Part shown: piece after piece, positions 35,655 through 48,400 of the stretch | Layout of the letters: the number at the start of each line of letters is the position of its first letter | Position numbering within the stretch: position 1 is the stretch's first letter | NCBI GenBank assembly: GCA_014898425.1 | Contig: RCSZ01000015.1 | Coordinates: 310,001 to 374,000, forward strand | Source: Botryotinia globosa | Lineage: Eukaryota; Ascomycota; Leotiomycetes; Helotiales; Sclerotiniaceae | DNA: 64,000 nt | Direction: 5' to 3' | Program-made: the position numbers and the translations under genes | Notes under the pieces: model-generated | What the model was told of the DNA's origin: nothing | The model's input: the letters and a program-made list of their open reading frames with translations, nothing else | Database searches by the model: none

Positions 35655-38600
35655 ATGGAAACTAATGGAAATCATCAAGCAGAAAGAAAAGACATAACTC
35701 CTTCAGATCAAGAGGATCTTTTATCATTTGATGATATTGTTACCGTCGATCCACCTAAAACCTTGTCTTCTTCCATCACCCAGTGCACTTTTGGAGAAAA
35801 AATACCTTCTGCGCATGGCAATGGAAATGCTATAGTAGATGTCAACAGTGGTCATCTCAAAAAGGCTTCCCTATCTTCAAAAGGCAATCAAGGTGATGCC
35901 AAAAGTTCTCTCCCTGTTTCACCTGATAGCAAACAGGACTTTATCTTTGGACCTCCCTTAAGAACGCCAGAGAGGCCACTCTTTAATAAATCTTCTCATT
36001 CATTTCAAGCTTCGAGTTTATTTGCGCAACAATCTTTCACTAATGCAGGGCAAGGCCTCTCCGCACCAATTGCTAACACGACTATACCATTGCCCGAAAC
36101 AAGCTTACTAGAGGAGTCTTCAACATCTTCGAGTCCTGATCTTATTCAATTCACTCCCCCAAAACGGAATTTGCTAAAGGAGGAAATCCCAAAATCTAAA
36201 AACCGTCAAATTCACGCCTCAAAACTGAATTTTGGTTCATCCGCCTTCTTATCATTGAATCCTTTTCCTTCTTCAAGTATACCCCGCACAACAGGAGAGT
36301 TGAAGGGAAATCGGGCATTTTTGATCGAAAATCCAAGAACTCTTGACCCAAAGATACTCAAACCAACTATCATAGATACACACCAGGGTGAAGGCTTTCA
36401 AAAGGTTTCGAGAACAGGTATGGCTCAAGTTGATACCTTCGATAAATCTCTCCTTGCTGGGACTGCGGATATGGATGTGGTTGCAACGACGGTTAGTTCT
36501 ATCTATTTAGGCTCTCCATACTGGCTAACTGGTCCTCAACAGGTCATCGACTTGATTACTACACAGCAGACCGCAAGAGCCACCCACAACCCCGCTCAAA
36601 GCTCTAAGATGCCAGATCCTGAAATCTCTCTACTCCCCAGAAAGGATGGGACAGGTTCTCCCGTCGTTATACCAGTAGACTCTGGAGACCAAACTTCTGA
36701 AAATTTTCCTTTGCAGCTTGATCCAACATCTCTGGAGAAATATTCTGCGATTCTGTCCCCAATCAATCAAGACCCTACACCATTTGCACTTGCCACGAGA
36801 ACAACCGATGATGTTTTCGCAGAACTTAGGCGGCCTTTGCACCCTCAAGCAAGTCACAACCAGGTTGAAAATAAACCTTTCTCTTCCCTTGATAACTTTA
36901 AATCGAACGATGGAGTACTAGACAACAACCAAGGTTCCAACCAGAAAGGTCTGGCTATTGTTGAGGAGGATGGGGAAGATGAAGAGGAAGAGGACACGAA
37001 CCAAACCATTCCCGACATCAAACGTATCTCAGCACGAAAACAAAAGAATGCTGCAATATTTGACGTTTTTCTCAAGGAAGCTACCAAACAGCCAAAGACA
37101 GAAAAGATCTCACACGCGAGTGATGAAGCAATTCAGTCTACTAGGTGGTTGATAGACCAGGCAGAAAAACAGCATATTATAGAAAGTCCCAGGGACTATC
37201 AGCTTGAATTATTTGAGAAGGCAAAGAAACAGAATATTATAGCTGTGCTTGATACAGGTTCGCTTTTTTTTTTGACTGTTCTCTCTTTACCAATCTGGCT
37301 AACATTTTCAGGATCTGGCAAAACATTCATTGCAGTTCTCTTGCTTCGATGGATCATAGACCAAGAGCTTGAAGATAGAGCTATTGGCAAGCCTCATCGT
37401 GTTTCATTCTTCTTGGTAAGTCTGACATAATACTTGATATATCAACACTAACATGTAAATAAGGTTGATTCCGTGACCCTTTGTCATCAACAACACTCGG
37501 TACTCAGAAACAATCTCAATCAGCCAACAGATATGATCTGTGGGCTTACGGGAACTGATTTGTCCGATCACATAAAGTGGAAGAAACGAATGGATACGAA
37601 CATGGTCATTGTCTGCACTGCAGAGATTCTACGTCAATGCTTACACCATTCGTTTGTTACAATGGCTCAAATAAATCTGCTAATTTTCGATGAAGCTCAC
37701 CATGCAAAGAAAGATCATCCTTATGCCAGGATTATCAAGGATTTTTATCGCAACGACACGGGAAAAGATTTCACCCTGCCTAAGATATTTGGGATGACAG
37801 CGTCGCCTGTAGATGCTAGAGATAATGTCAAGAAAGCGGCGGAGGAACTCGAAGGTCTGTTACACAGTCAAATATGTACAGCAGAAGATCCCAGCTTGCT
37901 GCAATATTCAATCAAAGGCAAACCTGAAACTATTGCCTTTTATGATCCTTTGGGCCCAAAGTTTAATACTTCTCTATATCTTCAAATGATCCCGCTTCTC
38001 AAGGACAATCCTATCTTTCGGAAGCCGTTTGTATTTGGGACGGAAGCTAGTAGAACTCTAGGATCTTGGTGTGTTGACCAGATCTGGACTTTCTGTCTTC
38101 AAGAAGAAGAGTCTAAGAAACTACAGGCAAAAACGGAGCAGGCGCATCATAAGAAAAGAGTCCCAGAGCCGCTTGATGTGCTAGAGAAACGCAAGGAACA
38201 ACTTGAAGAAGCCAAGTCTATTGTCAAAAATAACACTTTCGAGCCACCCCACTTTGCATCAAGATTATCTGATGATCTCACAACAAAGGTCCACTATTCG
38301 AACAATTTATCTACCAAAGTGGTTGCTCTCTTGAGCATCCTCAAAGATCGTTTCCAGAGACCTACAAATGACAAGTGTATTGTGTTTGTCAGAGAGAGAT
38401 ACACCGCACGTCTTCTAGCCTCACTTCTCTCCACACCTGAAGCCGGCACACCATTCTTGAAGGTTGCGCCGCTGGTACGTAACTGATTCTATTCACTGAA
38501 CATAAATCCTAACACTCTTCACAGGTTGGTACTACGTCTGCTTCTGCCGGGGAAATGCACATCACTTTTAGATCACAAACTCTTACCATGCATGATTTTC

Positions 38601-41600
38601 GCAATGGTAAAATCAACTGCCTTATCGCAACGTCAGTTGCTGAAGAAGGACTCGATATTCCTGACTGTAATCTCGTTGTCAGATTCGATTTGTACAATAC
38701 AGTCATTCAGTATATTCAATCCAGAGGTCGTGCTAGGCATGTCAATTCAAGGTATTACCACATGGTAGAGAGCCACAACGAGGAACAGATTCGTACAATC
38801 AAAGAGGTTTTGAAACATGAGAAAATGCTAAAACTTTTTGCTTCTGCTCTTCCAGAAGATCGCAAATTGACTGGAAACAATTTCAATATGGATTACTTCC
38901 TCAAAAAGGAACGAGGCCATCGAATCTACCCTGTTCCGAATAGTGATGCAAAACTTACTTACAGAATGAGCTTAACGGTCCTATCCGCCTTCGTTGACTC
39001 ACTTCCTCGTGCCCCAGAGTCGGTTCTTCGGGTGGATTATGTCGTCACAACTCTTGATAAGCAGTTTGTTTGCGAGGTCATCTTACCAGAGGAAGCACCC
39101 ATACGTGGAGCAATTGGTCGACCAGCAACAACCAAACAAGTGGCCAAATGCTCCGCAGCCTTTGAGACGTGCGTGATTCTGCACAAGAAAGGGTACATCA
39201 ACGACTACCTACTTTCTACGTTCAAAAGATCGACGCACATGATGAGAAATGCACTTTTGGCTGTGGATGGAAAAAAGCGAGAAGCTTATGATATGCAGAC
39301 TAAACCAACTTTATGGTCTTCCAAAGGGAAGCAAGGCATATTTTATATGACTGTCTTGTCTCTTAAAACTCCAGATAGTCTTGACAGAGCATCTCAGCCC
39401 TTGGGCTTGTTGACAAGATCTCCCTTGCCTGATTTGCCAGAATTTGTTCTTCATTTCGGAGGAGGAAGAAACTCTCCGGTCTCGTGCGTACCTCTCGCTT
39501 CTTCAATTACGCTCGAAGGAAACATGCTTGACCAGGTCAATATGTTCACCCTATGTTTATTCCAAGACGTGTTCAGCAAGGCCTACAAATCAGACCCGGA
39601 TAGTATGCCCTACTTGATAGTTCCTATCAACTGCTTGAAGACCATTGTCGATTGGAAATCACAAATCCCAGTGTCAATAATCGACTGGGAGACAGTTATA
39701 TATGTCCAAGAATTCGAGAACAAGCAAGCTGATAAACCGTGGGAGCACAAGCCATGGTTAGGAAAGCCCGATGATTATTTCAAAGACAAATTTATAACTG
39801 ATCCCTTTGATGGATCGCGGAAATTATGGTCCGTTGATATCACAAAAGAATACAAACCATTGGATCCAGTCCCACCAAACACGGCCCCCAGGAAGGGAGC
39901 TAGAAAAAACAATAGTAACATCATGGAGTATAGTTGTAGTCTCTGGGCAAAAGCTAGAACGAGACGAACTTTTGATGAAGAACAGCCTGTTGTTGAAGCA
40001 ACCTACATTTCACTTCGGAGAAATTTGCTTGATGAGTTTGATGGAGGAGAGGTCGAGACATCAAAGAAGTGTTTTGTTATCTTAGAGCCGTTGAAGGTAT
40101 CCCCTCTTCCAACTACCGTGGTTGCAATGGCTTATCTTTTGCCTGCAATCATTCATCGAGTTGAATCATATCTCATTGCTCTGGAGGCAACAGACTTATT
40201 ACATCTTGACATTCGTCCTGATCTTGCGCTAGAAGCTGTTACCAAGGATTCTGACAACTCTGGAGAGCATGGCGAGGAACAGACAAACTTTCAAAGAGGC
40301 ATGGGCAATAATTATGAACGATTGGAGTTTCTTGGGGACTGCTTCTTGAAGATGGGAACATCAATATCTCTATACGGTCTGAACCCTGATAGTGACGAAT
40401 TCCGCTACCATGTTGATCGTATGTGTCTGATTTGCAACAAAAATCTGTTCAACACGGCTTTGAAACTTGAGCTTTACAAATACATTCGGTCAGCAGCCTT
40501 CAATCGACGTGCTTGGTATCCTGAGGGTCCCGAGTTATTAAGAGGAAAGACAGCAACGGCACCGAATACCCACAAGCTCGGTGATAAGTCAGTCGCAGAT
40601 GTCTGTGAGGCAATGATTGGCGCTGCTTTACTAAGTCATCACAAAAGCAAATCCATGGATAATGCAGTTCGTGCCGTCACCGAAGTCGTCAATAGTGATA
40701 ATCATAATGCTGCTGTATGGTCTGATTATTACAAATTGTATGAGAAACCAAAATGGCAAACTGCTGTAGCTACAGCTGCACAAATAGATATGGCAAGACA
40801 AATTGAGGCGAAACATCCATATCATTTTAAACACCCGCGCCTATTGAGATCAGCTTTCATCCATCCGGCATACTTATTCATCTACGAGCAAATTCCTTGT
40901 TATCAACGTCTCGAATTTTTGGGTGACTCGCTACTCGACATGGCATGTGTCAACTTCCTTTTCCACAATCATCCAATGAAAGATCCTCAGTGGCTCACTG
41001 AGCACAAGATGGCTATGGTATCCAACCAGTTTCTTGGAGCTCTCTGTGTTAAATTGGGCTTTCACAAACATCTATTGACACTCGATTCCCAAGTTCAAAA
41101 AATGATTGCAGATTACTCCTCAGATATTAATGAAGCCCTCGTTCTAGCCAAAGCAGACGCAAAGAGAGCCGGTAAAGAAGAAGAAGATTATGCTCGTGAT
41201 TATTGGATTGCCGTTCGTCAACCTCCTAAATGTCTTCCCGACATAGTAGAAGCATTCATTGGTGCCATTTTTGTCGACTCTGAGTACAATTACGGTGAAG
41301 TAGAGAAGTTCTTTGAAATGCATATTAGATGGTACTTTGATGATATGAGTATCTACGATACCTATGCTAATAAGCACCCAACCACTTTCCTTACGAATTT
41401 CTTGCAAAAGAACATGGGATGTGAGGACTGGGCACCAGTTAGTAAGGAAGTACCTGGAGAGGATGGTAGAAAGAATGTTGTGATTTGTGGGGTCATTGTG
41501 CACAATAAGGTGGTATCAACTGCCACTGCCGAAAGTATGAGATATGCTAGGGTAGGAGCAGCCAGGAAAGCCCTAGTCAAGTTGGAGGGGATGAGTGTCA

Positions 41601-41833
41601 GAGAATTCAGAGAGGAATACGGATGCGCATGTAAAGGGGATGTTGTTGATGAAGAGGGCAAGATCGAATTTGTTGAACGTGAAGACGGAATGGAGGGCAT
41701 TAGTATGGGATATCGAGAAGAGGTTGTTGACAATATTTTGAAGGAAACTGAGGGTGATTTAAATGGAGATGAAAAGGGGAATGAAGCTGCGGGACCGTTG
41801 AGAGCACAAAAACGAAAGTTACTGGAGATTTGA
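35655..41833 (+). CDS. dcl1: Dicer-like protein, DCL-1 type
   Basis: Cuts double-stranded RNA into small RNAs for RNA silencing and virus or transposon defence. Exons 35655-37257, 37312-37415, 37464-38474 and 38525-41833. A further in-frame 51-bp intron is likely at 36492-36542 (GTTAGT, CTAAC, ACAG). The product is about 1,991 residues (2,008 if that intron is kept). Order: a ~510-residue disordered N-terminus with an acidic run ([10 protein letters not shown]); helicase with Walker A DTGSGKT (~516), DEAH box FDEAHH (~628) and helicase-[19 protein letters not shown]; Dicer dimerisation domain; PAZ-like region; RNase IIIa (~1487, [22 protein letters not shown]); RNase IIIb (~1683, [23 protein letters not shown]); and a C-terminal dsRNA-binding domain (~1840-1910). 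All acidic metal-binding residues of both RNase III domains are present, so the enzyme should be active. The long N-terminus is unusual for Dicers. Confidence 0.97.
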
Positions 41834-42614
41834 AGCATGGAATTCCAGGCATGAAGAAACGGACTGATAGACTTTCGATGCTTCGAACACGATTTTACGA
41901 TCACGTATGAGGCAAGACACGATTTAGCCTTTTGCTTGCGATGATGGGTAGACAGCATTTCGTTTCTCGCAATTCACGACACGACTTTCACGGCCATGAC
42001 TTTTTACGGTCAAATTATTTCATACATTTCTAGTGAGCGGGGGGTGACAGACAATACGATGATATTTCAAAAGTCTCTCATTCACGAGTTTCGTCTTTTT
42101 CGATTCCATAAGGTTTCTTTCCTTGACAGCATACTTACGTGTGATATCATCTACAAAGGAGACAGCGGGGTCTTCAATCGATCACAATAAGATGCGAAGT
42201 GTCGCGAAGTGATGGCGATTTCTCCTCACTTAGGTTAGATCACACATGCATGGATAATACATAGCTAGCTAGCTTTTTCTTCAATGATAGTTGAATAGCA
42301 AAAAGATATAGCCAAACCTTCTCGATTATGTATTCGAGAAATGGTGATTTAGTTTTGGCTGATTTCGTTTCATTATATGTGTATGTGATATCTAAGTAAA
42401 TGTTGAAGTGAAATCGAAATACAACGCCAAATGCTATTAATTCCATGACATGACATCGTATCCAAACTCCGATTTGAAATGCTTCAGCTTCGCTCTCTAA
42501 AAATTGGTAAAATGGACATTATTTCGTCTAGTTGTGATTTTTCGTCTCTCCTCTTGCTGAGTGCGGTATGATGTGATCTCGAATTTTTGAAGAGGAGTAT
42601 TATCATCCTCGTGC
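41834..42614. other. Convergent 3' spacer between the Dicer-like gene and PEX12
   Basis: Both genes end here (tail to tail). No independent ORF is supported. Confidence 0.55.
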
Positions 42615-44009
42615 TTAAACCAGAACTCTCCTCAGCCCCCCAACACCGCCCAATACCCTCCTTCCACTCACCGCACATCTACCTGCGCCGCTTTCCCATT
42701 TTCCTTCTCTTGTTTCCCGATAGTTCTCCTTTTCCTTCGCATCTTCTTTCTCGCCACTTGCTACGACCTCTGCCCCTCCTTTCATAAATGTCTCTTGTAA
42801 CTCATGTACCCCCTCGATCCAACGATGGATACAAGTATAGCAGTATACATAACCCGTCTGACAAGCTGTTGGGGTCGTGATTTCTTGTAAGCAAATCGGG
42901 CAGTTCTCTAGAGACTCGGTGCTTGAGGAAGAAGGTGCAGGAACGACGTAAATTGGGAGGTGGGTGAGAGTCGAGATGGGTGGGTTTGTAGGCTCCTCTG
43001 AGGATTTATCTTCTGGGGATGTTGGAGATGTGGTTTCCGGCTTTGATGAGTTTGATGGTTTGGAGGGGGTAGCGGCAGAAGGTGTATATGAAATGATAGG
43101 CGGTGGTAACTCCAATCCCTCCGTCGCCTTTTTCGACAATTGTCTCGCAAAATCACTCGCATGCCACCATTCCAAAAACTTGAGCGCAAAAATACTCGTT
43201 GGTAGCAACAGCTTCAATCCAGCCCCTAATCTTCCCATAGCTAATCTTGGATCCAACAAACTTCTTATACCCAGGTTACCTCCCGGTGTCGCGGATGAAG
43301 GCGCATTTGCAAGGGCTTCAAATGCCTGGAAATCTGCTTGGCTTAATCTTCGGATGCGAGTGCCTATGAGCCAGAGAAAGGGGTCGGAGTAAACTCCTGA
43401 ACCGGATTTTGAGTTGGAGAATAGGTAGCGTAGATTGAAGGCTAGGATGCTAAAATAATACGCAGCGTTGACGCTGGGATATACATTAGTAAGAAACCAG
43501 CGATAGTAATGGAGAAATCGTTGGCGGAGTGTAGGATTTGGTGGCATGCGGGTGTAATTTACGCCGAGAAGGGCGCGAGGTGCATTTATTTCTGCGGACT
43601 CATCGAGGCGGCGTTTAAGATAGGGGATTCCGACCAAGACAGCGAGATTTTTCCACACATCTTTTGTTGTAAGTTTTGTTGCTTCTCGTAGACTGGCGTT
43701 GGCGCCTTCGGCAGTCAATTTTAAGGAACCTATTGCAGGGGGTAAGGCTCGTTCGCGTTTTAAAGAGTAGAAGTTCTCGACGAAGGAGGAGGAATAGGTT
43801 GTTAGATAGTGATGTTCGATTGCTAGGAAGAGAAGGGCGTGGAGTTCGTGGAAAGAATTGAGGATTGGAAGGAGATGGCGTGGATATCGATGGGTAGCAA
43901 CAGTTAGGAGGTAATGTAGCGAGGGAGGTAGTAGAGATGATAGTTGGGTTGAGGAGAGGAGTTCGAATAAGGAGGGTTTGTAGGGGTCGAGGGGTGGTTC
44001 TGAAGACAT
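42615..44009 (-). CDS. PEX12: Peroxin 12, RING-type E3 subunit of the peroxisomal import machinery
   Basis: PEX12 works with PEX2 and PEX10 in the peroxisomal membrane to ubiquitinate and recycle the import receptor PEX5. It is a single exon of 464 residues from ATG 44009 (MSSEPPLDPYKPSLFELLSS), a family-typical N-terminus; FYSLKRERA near residue 80 is also characteristic. Hydrophobic segments lie at about 130-145, 185-205 and 260-285. A Pro/Ser/Thr-rich linker (about 310-360) precedes the degenerate RING (near 368-400, CPICLQEITTPTACQTGYVY then CYTCIHRWIEG), which lacks part of the second zinc site, as is normal for PEX12. The gene is intact and adjacent to the AT-rich block. Confidence 0.95.
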   Translation of the reverse strand: MSSEPPLDPYKPSLFELLSSTQLSSLLPPSLHYLLTVATHRYPRHLLPILNSFHELHALLFLAIEHHYLTTYSSSFVENFYSLKRERALPPAIGSLKLTAEGANASLREATKLTTKDVWKNLAVLVGIPYLKRRLDESAEINAPRALLGVNYTRMPPNPTLRQRFLHYYRWFLTNVYPSVNAAYYFSILAFNLRYLFSNSKSGSGVYSDPFLWLIGTRIRRLSQADFQAFEALANAPSSATPGGNLGIRSLLDPRLAMGRLGAGLKLLLPTSIFALKFLEWWHASDFARQLSKKATEGLELPPPIISYTPSAATPSKPSNSSKPETTSPTSPEDKSSEEPTNPPISTLTHLPIYVVPAPSSSSTESLENCPICLQEITTPTACQTGYVYCYTCIHRWIEGVHELQETFMKGGAEVVASGEKEDAKEKENYRETREGKWESGAGRCAVSGRRVLGGVGGLRRVLV

Positions 44010-44403
44010 TATGGATGCGCGGTGAGGTTTGCTGTGCGAGCTATTGGATGGCTACGTGGGTCGTGGAAGCTGTAGTGAACAGCTTAGATTGCAATGGCGG
44101 ACGTTGATACACAATGCAGATAGTTACATTCGTGGGATTTGTTAAAGTTCGTGTGAGAATTCAATCCTCAGCTTCGCGATTCGATTGTGATGAGCTTGTA
44201 GTTGAGAGAGACGCCAATGTCGAGATTATCAGATGAATATTGAAAGATATTAAAATTGACGCTATTTGTGTTTCATATGGCATAGTAAACAACCGCATAT
44301 ATTACAGATAGATATGAAAAAGGAGTTAAAGGTTAAAAAAGTCTGTTAATAAGAAGCTCTCGAAGGATGAAGATATCGCGAGGCTGTAATGCCGAGGTTG
44401 AGA
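44010..44403. other. PEX12 promoter and transition to the AT-rich block
   Basis: Ordinary base composition, no ORF. The AT-rich block begins right after the inverted-repeat arm at 44404. Confidence 0.55.
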
Positions 44404-44435
44404 GGTTCACCAGTGGGTGCACGGACTCATGAAAC
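44404..44435 (+). repeat. Left arm of the inverted repeat bounding the AT-rich block
   Basis: GGTTCAC followed by a 25-base core beginning cagtgggtgcacg. Its reverse complement recurs at 55911-55942. The 25-base cores match at 21 positions, and every mismatch, there and in the 7-base extension, is a transition. Confidence 0.75.
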
Positions 44436-44846
44436 TCACTGTATAGCTTCAAAAAATAGAAAATGAGATTATATTATAACTAAAAAACTAATTACTATTA
44501 CAATTTTGATTATATATAATTTTTATTTATATTAATATTAATTCTATATTTATTAAGCAATTTTATATATCTTTTTTGAATTTCCTTTTATATAATTTTA
44601 TTCTATTTGTTTTATATAATCTTTTTTAATTTATTTAATATTTTTTATTATTATTTTTTTTTTTTTTCAAATTTATTATTTTAATATATTCTAAATATTT
44701 TTTGTTAAATTTAAATCGAATGAATTAAAAGAATGAAATAGATTTTCAATATTATATATATTTCTAAATCTTTGTATAAAACTATATTTAGTAAAATTAT
44801 AAAAACTATTTCTATATAGAATCTTTTGTTTATATAGTGCTAGGGC

Positions 44847-45283
44847 ACAGCTGTTCGTCGAACATCAAAATAGCACTAACACTCATATAAATTATTAATA
44901 AATTTTTCTATAAGATTATAATTTCTATATAATGAATCTTATATTAATCTCTTTAATTTTAATTATATTTTTATAGCAATAAGATTATTTATTTTTAAAA
45001 AATCTATTGATTATAAAATCTATATAAAAAGTTAGTATAAATTTGAAATATTGAAATTTGCTAATAAAATAAGCGAAAATCAAAAACCTTTTTTTGATAC
45101 AAATTTAATCTTATGAATAATAATATTTATATATTTTTAAATTATAATAAATATTATAATTAAATTCTTTAATATATAATAAAAATATTAAAGAAATTTT
45201 GATTTAATATAATGATTCTTATTATTATAAATAGAGCAAAATGAAGATTTTTGATGTAATTTTAGTGTTCGACGAACAGCTGT
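44847..45283. mobile_element. MITE-like element with 18-bp terminal inverted repeats
   Basis: The 18-mer acagctgttcgtcgaaca (44847-44864) is perfectly inverted at 45266-45283. The interior (about 400 bp) is AT-rich and non-coding. The flanking dinucleotides are CA on the left and TA on the right, so a TA target duplication is possible but not clean. Confidence 0.75.
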
Positions 45284-45302
45284 ACACGGTGTGAAGAGCC
45301 TA

Positions 45303-45452
45303 GGAACAAAAGAGGAGTTGTCTTTTAATAGTGTAGTTATTGATAAAGAGCTAGAAGAAAGTTAGAAGCAAAGCTTTCAATTTATACTTGAAAAACTAGC
45401 TAAAACGACTAATATAATTGATTATATATTTAGAAAGTATATATACCTTTAT
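45303..45452 (+). repeat. RIP-mutated copy of a dispersed repeat
   Basis: Aligns with 54690-54812 in the same orientation. Over the last ~58 bases nearly all differences are G-to-A or C-to-T in this copy (e.g. tatagccggtcacgtg at 54772-54787 versus tataattgattatata here). Confidence 0.75.
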
Positions 45453-48400
45453 AATTATTTTTGTTTTGTAAAAAATCCCTAATCATTTTATTAGAAAATT
45501 AAAATTAAAAACTGAAAAGAAATCCTATAAAAAACCCTGATTAATTTCTTTTATTCTAATCAAAATTTTCTTTTATATATTCTTATATAAATAAGCTTTT
45601 ATAACTGTAATACTTTATATCTCAAATTGTTTTTATTATTTATAATAATTATAAATTACTATTATTATAAAAATATTATATAATATCGATATTATTGTAT
45701 TGATAATTATTTAATAAAAAATGAAATTTAATTATATAAAAATATAAAAAAAGAAATTCGTTAATTAATTAGAAAAAACTCCTCATTCCGTTTAGATTTT
45801 CTTTAATTATTATCTAAAACCCATTCAATATCAGATTTTGTATTATTAATTCTTAGTGATAATAGTAATAAACTCTTTCTTCTATTAAATAATATTCCTT
45901 ATTTTTATTAATTTTATTCAAAATTTAATTTTTAATTGAATAATTAGTATATTAATATTATATTTATCATTTTATATTAATAAACTAAATATTATAAAAT
46001 AAATTCAAAGAAATTCAATTGATTCAAAACTCTTTTTTCTTTTCAGTAACTAATATATAATCTTTTTATTTAATTATATTATATTTTATAGTTGAGATTA
46101 ATTATATAAACAATTTCGAATTATTTATATAATAATTTTTATATTAATCATTTTGTAAAAGTTTATATCCTTTATATTATAATTCATTAGTATTTCTTAT
46201 ATATAATCTCTATAGATAAATAGATTATTTATAACAATCAGATTATTTTATATAAATTTCTATAATTTATTAATAAAACTTATATATAAAATTACTTTGT
46301 TTAAATGGATTTTGATAAAAATCGGGGCTTTTTATTATAAATCTTTATAATATAATTTAAAATTCATAGCCTCTAGGATTTTCTTTATTTGTTTGATCAA
46401 TTTTTATTTATTTTATATATACAAATTTATCTGTAAATAGCTATAAACCATATTTACATTATTATTAACTTTTTCTAATTTATTTGATTCTAAACTAAAT
46501 CTATATATGATATTTTATTAATAAAAAATTTATTATAAAAAAATCTTATTCTATACTATTACTACATTATTATATCAATTCATATAAATTATTAGCTCTA
46601 TTACAAAAATAATCAATATTATTTTTAATTAATTCTTTTATAAATTTTAATATAAATTATTTAAATTTGTTATTCAAATATTAATAATTTAAATTATTTC
46701 TCTTTGTAATTATACTCTAGTTTTTTAACATAATATTATTTGTTTTTTGATTTTTTGTAATATTATAGATTTAATTACTATTAGTTTTATAAAATAATTC
46801 TAAATTATTTTTAGATTTTATCTTAGTATTGTTTCTATTTAATAATTGTTTTTGTTATTACTCAATATAAATAATTTCTATAAATCCTTTTGATTTGTTA
46901 AAAATTATTAAAATAAATTCTCAATATTAATATATTCCTTATATATTATATAGATTACTATTTAATTGTATTTCAGAAATATTCTTATTATTATATTTCG
47001 ATTTTTCTTGTTTTTTTAATTAAATTCTTTATATTCAGATTCAAATAAATTAAGAGTTACTATTAATATTTATATTTGTTTTTAATTATTCAATTAAGGA
47101 TTTAATTGAAATCAAATCTATTTTTTTCTATATATCTTCATAATAATGTTTTTTTTTTCAATATTCTTTATTTTTTTAAAAAAAATTATAATAAATAATT
47201 ATTCGATTTTTTTATTTTATATTTCAATTTGAATTCAAAATATATATAATAAAATTGATTTTATTTTTATTTTCAAAATAATATCAAATTCATTTAGATT
47301 AATTATATTTACTATTTTATTTTTATATTAATCTTTATTTTTAAAAATAAATAATAATAATAATTTAAATTAAAATTGAAAAGGTATTAATAATTTATTT
47401 GTATTTGTAATTTATTATATTATATTATTAATCAGAAAATATAGTTTTTAATAAAAACTTTAAATTTATAAATTAATAATAATAATCGAAAGTTTATTTT
47501 TCTATTTGATTATATTAAAAAAACTATTATTTTGTTTTATTTTATTTAAAAATAAAATTTATTTTATATATTTTTGTTTATATTATAAACTTTACTTTAA
47601 TATCTTTTAATCACCCCATATCCCTTATCTTAATATATATAATCAATATTCATTTTCAATTTAAATAAATTTGAAAAGTTTTTTAATAAATAATTATATC
47701 ATTAATTTGAATTATAATTATTAGTTAATGAACAATTATAATCTAATATATATAATATATTTTTATAAAATAAAAATTAATTATAATTTTTTAAATTTAT
47801 TTAAGTTTTTCTTTTTTGAAAAGAAATCGATATATAATTATTCTTTTATAATTCTATTTAAAATAAAAGATTATCTTCTATAAAACTCTACAATCTTTCT
47901 TTTAAAGTTCTTTAAATCTTTTAATAATTGCTAATTATTTTTATTTTGGAAATAATCTTTTCAATATACTTAATATTATAGTTTTCTTCAATATCTATAT
48001 ATTCTTGAATTTAGAATGCTTTTTATTTTTTATTTTGATATTTCATTTCTATAAATCTTATTTATAATTATTTCTATTATAAATAATTCCATTGTATTTT
48101 CGGATTTATTCATTCTTTTTATTATTCTATATAATATCAATAGATTTATACAAAAGATATTATAATATTTATAGGATATTAAAAGTTTGATTTAATAACT
48201 CTACAAACTAATACTTTTAAATATTTTTAAAGATTCTAATTTTTTGAAATCTAATTTTTAATATTTTCAATTTATTTTCAGATTTTTGGAAAATAATTAT
48301 ATTTAATCTTCAATTTTAAATAATAATAAATAATATTTTGTATTATAATATTTTGTTTATATATTTTATATATATAACAAAGTTTTTATAAATTGTTAAT

